DNA of 8,476 nucleotides from Kiritimatiellia bacterium (GTDB taxonomy: Bacteria; Verrucomicrobiota; Kiritimatiellia; RFP12; UBA1067): the NCBI GenBank assembly GCA_016302985.1, contig JAEDMN010000145.1:1-8476 (forward strand), given 5' to 3'. Shown here one piece after another: positions 1 through 5,438 of the stretch (within the stretch, counting starts at the first letter, position 1; every line of letters begins with the position of its first letter). A program made the position numbers and the translations under genes. The notes beneath the pieces were generated by a model. The model was given only the letters and a program-made list of their open reading frames with translations. It was not told the origin of the DNA and did no database searches.

Positions 1-528
1 GCGGGCGGGCTGGGGTCCAACTGCGCGATGCACCTCGTGCGCGCGGGAATCCGCCATCTGGTCGTCGTGGACTTCGACGTCGTCAGCGAATCGAACCTCA
101 ACCGCCAGTTCTTCTTCCGCGACCAGGTCGGGATGAAGAAGGTCGACGCCCTCAAGGCGAACCTGCTGCGCATCGACCCGGAGGCCGACATCGAGGCGGT
201 GGACGTGAAGCTGGACGCGGCATCTGCGCGGGAGCTGTTCGAAGCCTGCGACATCGTGGTCGAGGCGTTCGACGTGGCCGAGGCGAAGGCCATGCTGCTC
301 GGCGCGCTGATGCCGTCCGGCACGAGGATCGTCACGGCGAGCGGCCTCGCCGGCTGGGGGCGCTCGAACGCGCTCCGCGTGAAGCGCATGGGCGCGGGCC
401 TCGTGGTGGTGGGCGACGGCGAGACCGCGGTCGGCGCGGACCTGCCGCCGCAGTCCCCGCGGGTCGGCATGGCGGCGGCGATGGAGGCCAACGCGGTCGT
501 CGCGTGGCTGCTGGGGAAAGAACTCTGA
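1..528 (+). CDS. thiF: ThiS adenylyltransferase ThiF, short form (5' partial)
   Basis: The reading frame is open from base 1, so the true start lies upstream. The visible 175 residues begin inside the nucleotide-binding glycine loop (AGGLGSN). An acidic strand end follows (VVDFDVV), then the NLNRQ motif, GMKKVDALK with the conserved lysine, and VEAFD. These are the usual ATP and adenylation residues of the E1/MoeB/ThiF fold. The C-terminal part (SGLAGWGRSN, then SPRVGMAAAMEAN) resembles the short clostridial-type ThiF family of about 200 residues, which lacks the zinc-binding tail of E. coli ThiF. In the known pathway ThiF adenylates the C-terminal glycine of ThiS so that it can become a thiocarboxylate. 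thiG starts 22 bases downstream, in agreement. thiS is not visible and may precede this gene. A different E1-like activity is possible but unlikely here. Confidence 0.92.
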   Translation, partial: AGGLGSNCAMHLVRAGIRHLVVVDFDVVSESNLNRQFFFRDQVGMKKVDALKANLLRIDPEADIEAVDVKLDAASARELFEACDIVVEAFDVAEAKAMLLGALMPSGTRIVTASGLAGWGRSNALRVKRMGAGLVVVGDGETAVGADLPPQSPRVGMAAAMEANAVVAWLLGKEL

Positions 529-550
529 TTTCTGAAAGGATGGATGGAAG

Positions 551-1315
551 ATGAGAGATCTGGTGATTGGCGGTAGGAGGTTCACGAACCGTTTCTTCCT
601 TGGAACGGGCAAGTTCGCGTCCGGCGAGATGCTGAAGGGGGCCCTGGCGGCGAGCGGCACGGAGCTGGTGACGACGGCGCTCACGCGCGTGCACGAAGGC
701 GACGCGGCGAACGACGACATCCTCAAGGTCATCGACCGCAGCAAGGTCGAGGTGATGCTCAACACGTCCGGCGCGCGCAACGCGGACGAGGCGGTGCGCA
801 TCGCGAAGCTCGGCAAGGCCGCGGGCTACAACTGGATCAAGATCGAGGTCCACCCCGACGCGCGCTACCTGCTGCCCGATCCCGTCGAGACGCTCGCGGC
901 CGTGAAGGCGTGCGCGAAGCTCGGCATGGTCGTGCTGCCGTACATCAACGCCGACCCCGTGCTGGCGCGCCACTGCGAGGACGCGGGCGCGGCGGCGGTG
1001 ATGCCGCTCGGCTCGCCGATCGGCTCGAACCGCGGCATCCGCACGCGCGACATGATCGAGATCATCGTCGAGCAAAGCCACGTGCCGGTCGTCGTGGACG
1101 CGGGCATCGGCCTGCCGTCCCACGCCGCCGAGGCGATCGAGCTCGGCGCGGACGCGGTGCTCGCGAACACGGCCGTGGCGGCGGCGGACGACCCCGTCGC
1201 GATGGCGCGCGCGTTCAGCCTCGCGGTCCAGGCCGCGGAGATCGGCATCAAGGCCGGCCCGCCGATGGCGCGGAGCACGGCCTGCGCGACGTCTCCGATG
1301 GACATCTTCAAGTAA
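551..1315 (+). CDS. thiG: Thiazole synthase ThiG
   Basis: ThiG is a TIM-barrel enzyme that condenses deoxyxylulose 5-phosphate, dehydroglycine and ThiS thiocarboxylate into the thiazole phosphate of thiamine. The 254 residues match the usual family length of about 255. Visible marks are FLGTGKF (residues 16-22), ALTRVH (43-48), the Schiff-base lysine in WIKIEV (Lys97, equivalent to Lys96 of Bacillus subtilis) with Glu99, YLLPDP (106-111), the phosphate-binding PLGSPIGSNRG (152-162), and VVDAGIG with Asp183. The ATG at 551 is preceded by GAAAGGA at 534-540, about 10 bases away, and gives the normal N-terminus. It lies between thiF and thiH, its two functional partners. The array of CTAGA units begins two bases after its stop codon. 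Confidence 0.97.
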   Translation: MRDLVIGGRRFTNRFFLGTGKFASGEMLKGALAASGTELVTTALTRVHEGDAANDDILKVIDRSKVEVMLNTSGARNADEAVRIAKLGKAAGYNWIKIEVHPDARYLLPDPVETLAAVKACAKLGMVVLPYINADPVLARHCEDAGAAAVMPLGSPIGSNRGIRTRDMIEIIVEQSHVPVVVDAGIGLPSHAAEAIELGADAVLANTAVAAADDPVAMARAFSLAVQAAEIGIKAGPPMARSTACATSPMDIFK

Positions 1316-1317
1316 GG

Positions 1318-1392
1318 CTAGATGAACGACTAGGTAATCTAGAGGGTCTAGATAGACTAGATAATCTAGAGCCGCTGGAAACACTAGAAAGA
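1318..1392. repeat. Degenerate 9-base-period CTAGA array in the thiG-thiH gap
   Basis: CTAG cores start at 1318, 1330, 1339, 1348, 1357, 1366 and 1384, with a degenerate CTGG at 1375. From 1330 onward the spacing is exactly nine bases; the first step is twelve. The consensus unit is CTAGANNNN: the first five bases are held and the last four vary (GTAAT, AGGGT, ATAGA, ATAAT after CTAG). Several units form TCTAGA palindromes. The array is AT-rich compared with the flanking genes and fills nearly all of the 82-base gap. A second array of the same design lies after leuC. It has no long near-identical repeats, so it is not CRISPR. Its role is unknown. Confidence 0.9.
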
Positions 1393-1397
1393 CCGCT

Positions 1398-2510
1398 ATG
1401 TTTCCCCTACTCAAGTATTCCAAGGAACAGGTCGAGGCGTACTACGCGAAGGTGACGCCCGAGATGGTGAAGGCGAGCCTCGCGAAGGAGCGCCACGACT
1501 GGTTCGACCTGCTGAACCTGCTCTCGCCCGCGGCGTATCCGTTCATGGACGAGATGCGCGTGAAGGCGCGCCGGGCGCGCATCCGCTACTACGGCAAGAC
1601 CGTGAGCGTGTACGCGCCGCTCTACATCGGCAACACCTGCATCAACTCCTGCCGCTACTGCGACTTCCGCGCGCAGCACACGGGGACGGTGCGGCGCAAC
1701 CTGACGCTGGACGAGATCCGCATGGAGGCGGAGGCAATCCGCGCGACGGGCATCGACAACCTGCTCATCGTCGCGGGCGAGGATCCGCGCGTCAACACGG
1801 TCGAGCACTTCTGCGAGGTCGGCCGGATGCTGAAGAAGATGTTCTCGAACCTCTCGCTCGAGGTCGCTCCGCAGTCCGAGGAGGGCTACCGCGCGATGTT
1901 CGAGGCGGGGTACGAGTCGCTCACCTGCTTCCAGGAGACGTACGACCAGGAGCGGTACGCGTACTTCCACCCGGCGGGTCCGAAGAGCAAGTACGAGTGG
2001 CGTCTCTGGACGCAGCTCCGCGCGGGCCGGGCGGGCTTCCGCACGCTCGGTTGCGCGTTCCTGCTCGGCCTCTGCCCCTGGCGCGCCGAGGCGGCGTCGC
2101 TGGGCGCGCACGCGCTCTACCTGATGAAGGAGTGCTACGAGTCGAAGATCCAGTTCGCGTTCCCGCGGTTCTGCCGCGTGGAGGGGGGCTTCGTGCCGCC
2201 GCACGAGGTGAGCGAGCAGGACGTCGACCTGATGATGCTCGCGTTCCGCATCGTCTTCCCGCAGTGCTGCATGACGGTCTCGACGCGCGAGGCGCCGAAG
2301 TTCCGCGACTACATCGTGCAGGTCGCGGCGGACAACATGTCCGCCGGCTCGCGCGTGACGCCGGGCGGCTATGCCGTGCTCGAGAAGGAGAACGTGAAGG
2401 ACGTCGCGCAGTTCACGCTGACGGACCAGCGTCCGCCGGCCGAGGTCTACGCCGCCATCAGGGCGAACGGCCAGGAAGTCGTCTTCAAGAACTGGGACAA
2501 CCGCATCTGA
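1398..2510 (+). CDS. thiH: 2-iminoacetate synthase (tyrosine lyase) ThiH
   Basis: ThiH is a radical SAM enzyme that splits tyrosine into p-cresol and dehydroglycine, which supplies the glycine part of the thiazole. The 370 residues are close to the 377 of E. coli ThiH. The radical SAM cluster motif CINSCRYCDF sits at residues 81-90 (Cys81, Cys85, Cys88). The C-terminal half has the typical STREAPKFRD, NMSAGSRVTPGGY and AQFTLTDQRPPAEV stretches and ends in a KNWDN tail. HydG is the closest alternative, but it is about 100 residues longer and carries a second C-terminal cysteine cluster that is absent here. The thiF-thiG context also favours ThiH. The start is unusual in having only a weak upstream purine stretch (GAAAGA, 1387-1392), which belongs to the last unit of the repeat array, and no classical Shine-Dalgarno sequence. 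Confidence 0.95.
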   Translation: MFPLLKYSKEQVEAYYAKVTPEMVKASLAKERHDWFDLLNLLSPAAYPFMDEMRVKARRARIRYYGKTVSVYAPLYIGNTCINSCRYCDFRAQHTGTVRRNLTLDEIRMEAEAIRATGIDNLLIVAGEDPRVNTVEHFCEVGRMLKKMFSNLSLEVAPQSEEGYRAMFEAGYESLTCFQETYDQERYAYFHPAGPKSKYEWRLWTQLRAGRAGFRTLGCAFLLGLCPWRAEAASLGAHALYLMKECYESKIQFAFPRFCRVEGGFVPPHEVSEQDVDLMMLAFRIVFPQCCMTVSTREAPKFRDYIVQVAADNMSAGSRVTPGGYAVLEKENVKDVAQFTLTDQRPPAEVYAAIRANGQEVVFKNWDNRI

Positions 2511-2520
2511 CCGCGGCCCG

Positions 2521-3633
2521 ATGACGTCCGTCGCCGATATCGTCGCCCGCGCGCGGGAGCGTCCGCGGAACCTCTCCGTGGACGACCTGGCGCGGCTGGT
2601 CGCGCTCGAGGACCCGGACGAGCAGCGCGTCGCGCGCGCCGCGGCCTATGCGCTCAAGTGCCGCGTCGCCGGGAAGCTCGTCTCGGTGCGCGGCCTCGTC
2701 GAGCTCGGGAACATCTGCTCGAAGGACTGCCTCTACTGCGGCATCCGCCGCTCGAACGCGAACCTCGCGCGCTACCGCCTTTCCGTCGACGACGTGCTGC
2801 GGATGGCGGAGATCGACGCCGCGGCGGGCTACGCCTCGATCGTGCTGCAGGGCGGCGAGGTCGAGAGCGAGGCGAACACGGCCTTCATCGAGGAGTGCCT
2901 GCGCGGCATGGCGCACCTGGACCTGGGCGTGACGCTGTCCCTCGGCGAGCAGACGGAGGCGGTCTACCGGCGCTGGAAGGCCGCGGGCGCGTCCCGCTAC
3001 CTGCTGCGCATCGAGACGTCGTCCCCCGGACTCTACGCACGCCTCCATCCCGCGGACCACAGCTGGACGCGCCGCGCGGACTGCCTCGCGGCCCTGCGCC
3101 GCTGCGGCTACCAGGTCGGCACGGGCGTGATGAGCGCGCTGCCGGGACAGACGCCGGAGGACCTCGCGCGGGACATCGTCTTCTTCGGCGACCGGGACGT
3201 GGACATGATCGGCATGGGGCCCTACATCCCGCATCCGGACACGCCGCTCGCGTCCGTCCCGAATCCCTGGACCGACGCGGACCGCCTGCGCATCGGCCTC
3301 AACATGATCGCGGCGACGCGCCTCTACCTGCACGACGTCAACATCGCCTCCACGACCGCGCTCCAGGCGCTCGCGCCGGACGGCCGCGAGCAGGGCATCC
3401 TCGCCGGCGCGAACGTGATGATGCCGAACGTGACCGACGTCGCCTACCGGCGCCAGTACCAGCTCTATGCGGGCAAGCCGTGCCTCGACGAGAACGCGGA
3501 CCAGTGCCGGACCGCCCTCGAGCGCAGCCTCGCCGCGATCGGGGAGCGCATCAACTACGGCGCGCGGGGCGACAGCGCCCACTTCCACGCCCGCATTGCG
3601 GCGGGGGGCCTGGCAGGTTCCGGACGGATGTAG
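2521..3633 (+). CDS. hydE: HydE-family radical SAM enzyme in the thiamine cluster
   Basis: The 370-residue protein matches the [FeFe]-hydrogenase maturase HydE. It has the cluster motif CSKDCLYCG at residues 66-74 (Cys66, Cys70, Cys73), VLQGGE (108-113), VTLSLGE (137-143), YLLRIET (160-166), LPGQT (207-211), MGPYIPHPDTPLA (232-244), GANVMMPN (296-303) and YQLYAGKPC (313-321). In known systems HydE works after HydG to process an iron-cysteine-CO-cyanide intermediate of the H-cluster. Near the C-terminus, Cys321 and Cys329 align with two of the three auxiliary-cluster cysteines of Thermotoga maritima HydE, while the third position is Ala332; that cluster is dispensable there. The gene starts 10 bases after thiH with no clear Shine-Dalgarno sequence, suggesting coupling to thiH. 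No HydG, HydF or hydrogenase gene is visible. Family assignment is strong; the biological role here is uncertain. Confidence 0.88.
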   Translation: MTSVADIVARARERPRNLSVDDLARLVALEDPDEQRVARAAAYALKCRVAGKLVSVRGLVELGNICSKDCLYCGIRRSNANLARYRLSVDDVLRMAEIDAAAGYASIVLQGGEVESEANTAFIEECLRGMAHLDLGVTLSLGEQTEAVYRRWKAAGASRYLLRIETSSPGLYARLHPADHSWTRRADCLAALRRCGYQVGTGVMSALPGQTPEDLARDIVFFGDRDVDMIGMGPYIPHPDTPLASVPNPWTDADRLRIGLNMIAATRLYLHDVNIASTTALQALAPDGREQGILAGANVMMPNVTDVAYRRQYQLYAGKPCLDENADQCRTALERSLAAIGERINYGARGDSAHFHARIAAGGLAGSGRM

Positions 3634-3750
3634 TCCGCGCGCCGGTCGTGCGTATGCGGGATGTCCCGACCGAACCGACGAAGAGAGGATGTCCCCCATG
3701 CGGCCAGCTTCGACATCCGCGCCGTCAGGGCCTTGCCGGCTCTGAAACAG

Positions 3751-3781
3751 TTGGCTGGCAGTCCCGGGCTTTTGGTATAAT
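3751..3781 (+). promoter_or_regulatory. Extended -10 sigma70-type promoter of thiC
   Basis: A perfect TATAAT lies at 3776-3781, preceded by TG at 3773-3774 with one base between, which makes an extended -10 element (TGGTATAAT). The best -35 candidates are poor: TTGGCT at 3751-3756 with a 19-base spacer, or CTGGCA at 3755-3760 with a 15-base spacer. Extended -10 promoters often need no good -35. Transcription should start near 3788, immediately before the TPP aptamer. The stretch 3634-3750 upstream shows no gene and no convincing terminator, so some transcription from the thiH-hydE unit may read through. Confidence 0.82.
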
Positions 3782-3788
3782 GTAGAAG

Positions 3789-3872
3789 CTAGCGGGGTGC
3801 TAGGCGGACGGGTGTCCGCCGGCTGAGATGAGACCCGTCGAACCTGATCCGGGTAATTCCGGCGGAGGAAGA
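3789..3872 (+). promoter_or_regulatory. TPP riboswitch (THI box) of thiC
   Basis: The conserved THI-box blocks occur in order: GGGGTGC (3794-3800), GGCTGAGATGAGACCC (3821-3836), ACCTGATC (3842-3849), GGTAAT (3852-3857) and CCGGCGGAGGA (3859-3869). The variable P3 arm is a perfect 7-bp hairpin, GGCGGAC at 3803-3809 with GTCCGCC at 3814-3820. CGGG (3793-3796) pairs with CCCG (3834-3837) as P2, and CCGG (3849-3852) with CCGG (3859-3862) as P5. The P1 closing helix is not obvious. The Shine-Dalgarno GGAGGA (3864-3869) lies inside the 3' conserved block, six bases before the thiC ATG, with no room for a separate terminator. TPP binding is therefore inferred to hide the ribosome site and shut off translation. 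Confidence 0.96.
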
Positions 3873-3875
3873 GAG

Positions 3876-5183
3876 ATGACGCAGTTGCAGGCGGCCCGTC
3901 AGGGCATTGTGACCGAGGCGATGAAGATCGTCGCGGCGGACGAGAAGGTGGACGTGGAGGTCGTGCGCGCGGCCGTGGCGTCGGGCGAGGCGGTGATCCC
4001 GCTCAACATCCACCACGTGAACTGCCACCCCGTGGGCGTGGGCCGCATGTTCACCACGAAGATCAACGCGAACCTCGGCCGCAGCGTCACGCACTCCGGC
4101 AAGGGGGACGAGCTCGAGAAGCTGAAGATCGCGCTCGACGCCGGCGCGGACTTCGTGATGGACCTCTCCGTCGGCCAGGACGACCTCAAGGCCATCCGCC
4201 AGGGCATGCTGGACGCGAGCCCGAAGCCGCTCGGCACGGTGCCCGTGTACGAGACGATCTCCCGCCTCGAGGGCGACATCCCGCAGATGGACCCGACGTT
4301 CCTGCTGGACGTCATCCGCGCGCAGGCCGAGCAGGGCGTCGACTTCATGACGCTGCACGCCGGCCTGCTCCTCCGCCACATCCCGCACGCGATGAAGCGC
4401 ATCATGGGCATCGTCTCGCGCGGCGGCGCGATCATGGCCGAGTGGATGATGGAGAACAAGGTCGAGAACCCGCTCTACACGCACTGGGACGAGGTGATGG
4501 ACATCCTCGCCGAGCACGACGTAACGGTGTCCCTCGGCGACGGGCTGCGTCCGGGCTGCCTCGCGGACGCGTCCGACGCGGCGCAGTTCGGCGAACTGGA
4601 CGTGCTCGGCGAGCTCGTCGAGCGCTGCCGCGCGCGCGGCGTGCAGGTGATGGTCGAAGGCCCGGGCCACGTGCCGTTCAACCAGATCCAGATGAACATG
4701 GAGCGCCAGCAGGAGGTCTGCAGGAAGGCGCCGTTCTACGTGCTCGGGCCGGTGACGACCGACGTCGCGCCCGGCTACGACCACATCGTCTCCGCCATCG
4801 GCGCGACGGCCGCCGCCACCTACGGCGCCTCGCTGCTGTGCTACGTCACGCCGGCCGAGCACCTCGGCCTGCCGGACGGCGAGGAGGTCCACCAGGGCTG
4901 CCTCGCCTACCGCATCGCCGCGCACGCGGGCGACGTCGCGCGCGGCCTGCCGGGCGCCCGCGACCGCGACGACGCGATGGCGCACGCCCGCGCCGCGTTC
5001 GACTGGGACAGGCAGTTCGCGCTCTGCATGGACCCCGCCCGCGCGAAGGCCCGCTGGCTGAAGACGCGCGCGTTCGCGGACGAGGCCCACGGCGACGACC
5101 ACTGCTCGATGTGCGGCAAGCAGTTCTGCGCGGTGCGCACCTCGCGCCGCATCAAGAAGCTCGCGGAAGGGCTTCCGGGTTGA
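3876..5183 (+). CDS. thiC: Phosphomethylpyrimidine synthase ThiC
   Basis: ThiC is a radical SAM enzyme that rearranges aminoimidazole ribotide into hydroxymethylpyrimidine phosphate, the other half of thiamine. The 435 residues correspond to the short form without the extra N-terminal domain of E. coli ThiC (about 630 residues). Visible marks are NIHHVNCHPVGVG (residues 44-56), INANLGRS (63-70), MTLHAG (158-163), SLGDGLRPGCLADA (219-232), EGPGHVPFNQI (261-271), GPVTTDVAPGYDHI (291-304), CYVTPAEHLGLP (322-333) and the C-terminal iron-sulfur motif CSMCGKQFC (Cys410, Cys413, Cys418). The ATG at 3876 follows GGAGGA with a six-base gap. The in-frame ATG at 3828 lies within the riboswitch and is rejected. 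Product levels are expected to fall when TPP is abundant. Confidence 0.97.
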   Translation: MTQLQAARQGIVTEAMKIVAADEKVDVEVVRAAVASGEAVIPLNIHHVNCHPVGVGRMFTTKINANLGRSVTHSGKGDELEKLKIALDAGADFVMDLSVGQDDLKAIRQGMLDASPKPLGTVPVYETISRLEGDIPQMDPTFLLDVIRAQAEQGVDFMTLHAGLLLRHIPHAMKRIMGIVSRGGAIMAEWMMENKVENPLYTHWDEVMDILAEHDVTVSLGDGLRPGCLADASDAAQFGELDVLGELVERCRARGVQVMVEGPGHVPFNQIQMNMERQQEVCRKAPFYVLGPVTTDVAPGYDHIVSAIGATAAATYGASLLCYVTPAEHLGLPDGEEVHQGCLAYRIAAHAGDVARGLPGARDRDDAMAHARAAFDWDRQFALCMDPARAKARWLKTRAFADEAHGDDHCSMCGKQFCAVRTSRRIKKLAEGLPG

Positions 5184-5226
5184 ACGTCCGTACAGGGTCG
5201 CTTCTACAAAAAGATACGATTTCGTG

Positions 5227-5255
5227 TTGACGGCGAAACGGCGGGCTGATATACT
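5227..5255 (+). promoter_or_regulatory. Sigma70-type promoter of the leu operon
   Basis: TTGACG at 5227-5232 and TATACT at 5250-5255 are separated by exactly 17 bases, a near-consensus housekeeping promoter. It sits in the 43-81 bases after the thiC stop, so leucine genes have their own start. The expected start of transcription is 5261-5264, only one to four bases before the ATG of the leader peptide. No intrinsic terminator for thiC was found upstream of it. Confidence 0.87.
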
Positions 5256-5264
5256 CTCGCGCCA

Positions 5265-5351
5265 ATGAACCACCAGTTCCTCAACAACCTTGGCCTTACG
5301 CTTCTTGGCCTTCTCGCGCTTACTCGGCGCGGGGCGTGCGCGTTTGGCTGA
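5265..5351 (+). CDS. leuL: Leucine attenuator leader peptide
   Basis: A 28-codon frame starts MNHQFLNNLGLTLLGLLALT and ends RRGACAFG before TGA. It holds eight leucines, at residues 6, 9, 11, 13, 14, 16, 17 and 19. Six use CTT and two use CTC, whereas neighbouring genes use mostly CTC and CTG. It lies between a strong promoter and an intrinsic terminator upstream of leuA, the layout of a leu attenuator; the enterobacterial leader is also 28 residues but has an unrelated sequence. No Shine-Dalgarno sequence precedes the ATG, and predicted transcription starts zero to four bases upstream, so the mRNA is probably leaderless. Inferred role: ribosomes stall on the Leu codons when charged leucyl-tRNA is scarce, which lets transcription continue into leuA. 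The peptide itself need not have a function. Confidence 0.87.
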   Translation: MNHQFLNNLGLTLLGLLALTRRGACAFG

Positions 5352-5385
5352 AATGAGGAACAGCGAAACCGAAGGACGACCCCGC
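5312..5385 (+). promoter_or_regulatory. Alternative RNA helices of the leu attenuator (protector and antiterminator)
   Basis: Segment 1 (5312-5319, TCTCGCGC) can pair with segment 2 (5327-5334, GCGCGGGG) in an 8-bp helix with two G-U pairs and a 7-base loop. Segment 2 (5329-5337, GCGGGGCGT) can instead pair with segment 3 (5376-5385, ACGACCCCGC) in nine pairs with one bulged A at 5379. Segment 3 is also the left arm of the terminator. Segment 1 overlaps Leu codons 16, 17 and 19 of the leader. A ribosome stalled there frees segment 2 to trap segment 3 and prevent termination. A ribosome at the leader stop would partly cover segment 2 and allow termination. Pairings were found by eye, without energy calculation. 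Confidence 0.75.
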
Positions 5386-5416
5386 TCGAGTGAACCGAGC
5401 GGGGTCGTCTTGTTTT
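5376..5416 (+). terminator. Intrinsic terminator of the leu attenuator
   Basis: A perfect 13-bp stem pairs ACGACCCCGCTCG (5376-5388) with CGAGCGGGGTCGT (5396-5408) around a 7-base loop, followed by the T-rich tract CTTGTTTT (5409-5416). It stands 24 bases after the leader stop and 22 bases before the leuA ATG. As the leuA promoter lies upstream of it, it must act as a conditional terminator rather than as the end of thiC, though it could also stop read-through from thiC. Confidence 0.93.
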
Positions 5417-5438
5417 AACAGGACGGAGACGGAACGGA

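Noticed and set aside
1318..1392. CRISPR-like array
   Set aside because: The period is nine bases, the constant part is five bases and there are no spacers of normal length.
1398..2510. HydG rather than ThiH, given the HydE neighbour
   Set aside because: The protein ends at 370 residues without the C-terminal cysteine cluster of HydG, matches ThiH to its last residues, and follows thiF and thiG.
3643..3718. Inverted repeats CGGTCG/CGACCG and GGATGTC/GACATCC after hydE as a terminator
   Set aside because: The stems are short with 18-base loops and no T tract. I see no convincing element in 3634-3750.
3828..3875. Upstream in-frame ATG as the thiC start
   Set aside because: It lies inside the conserved core of the TPP aptamer and has no ribosome site, whereas the ATG at 3876 follows GGAGGA and gives the usual N-terminus.
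5164..5177. Hairpin CGGAAGGGCTTCCG at the end of thiC as a terminator
   Set aside because: The stem is five base pairs inside the coding region and no T tract follows.
5353..5418. 21-codon frame (ATG to TAA) spanning the leu terminator
   Set aside because: It runs through both arms of the terminator stem, has no ribosome site, and its composition follows the stem sequence.
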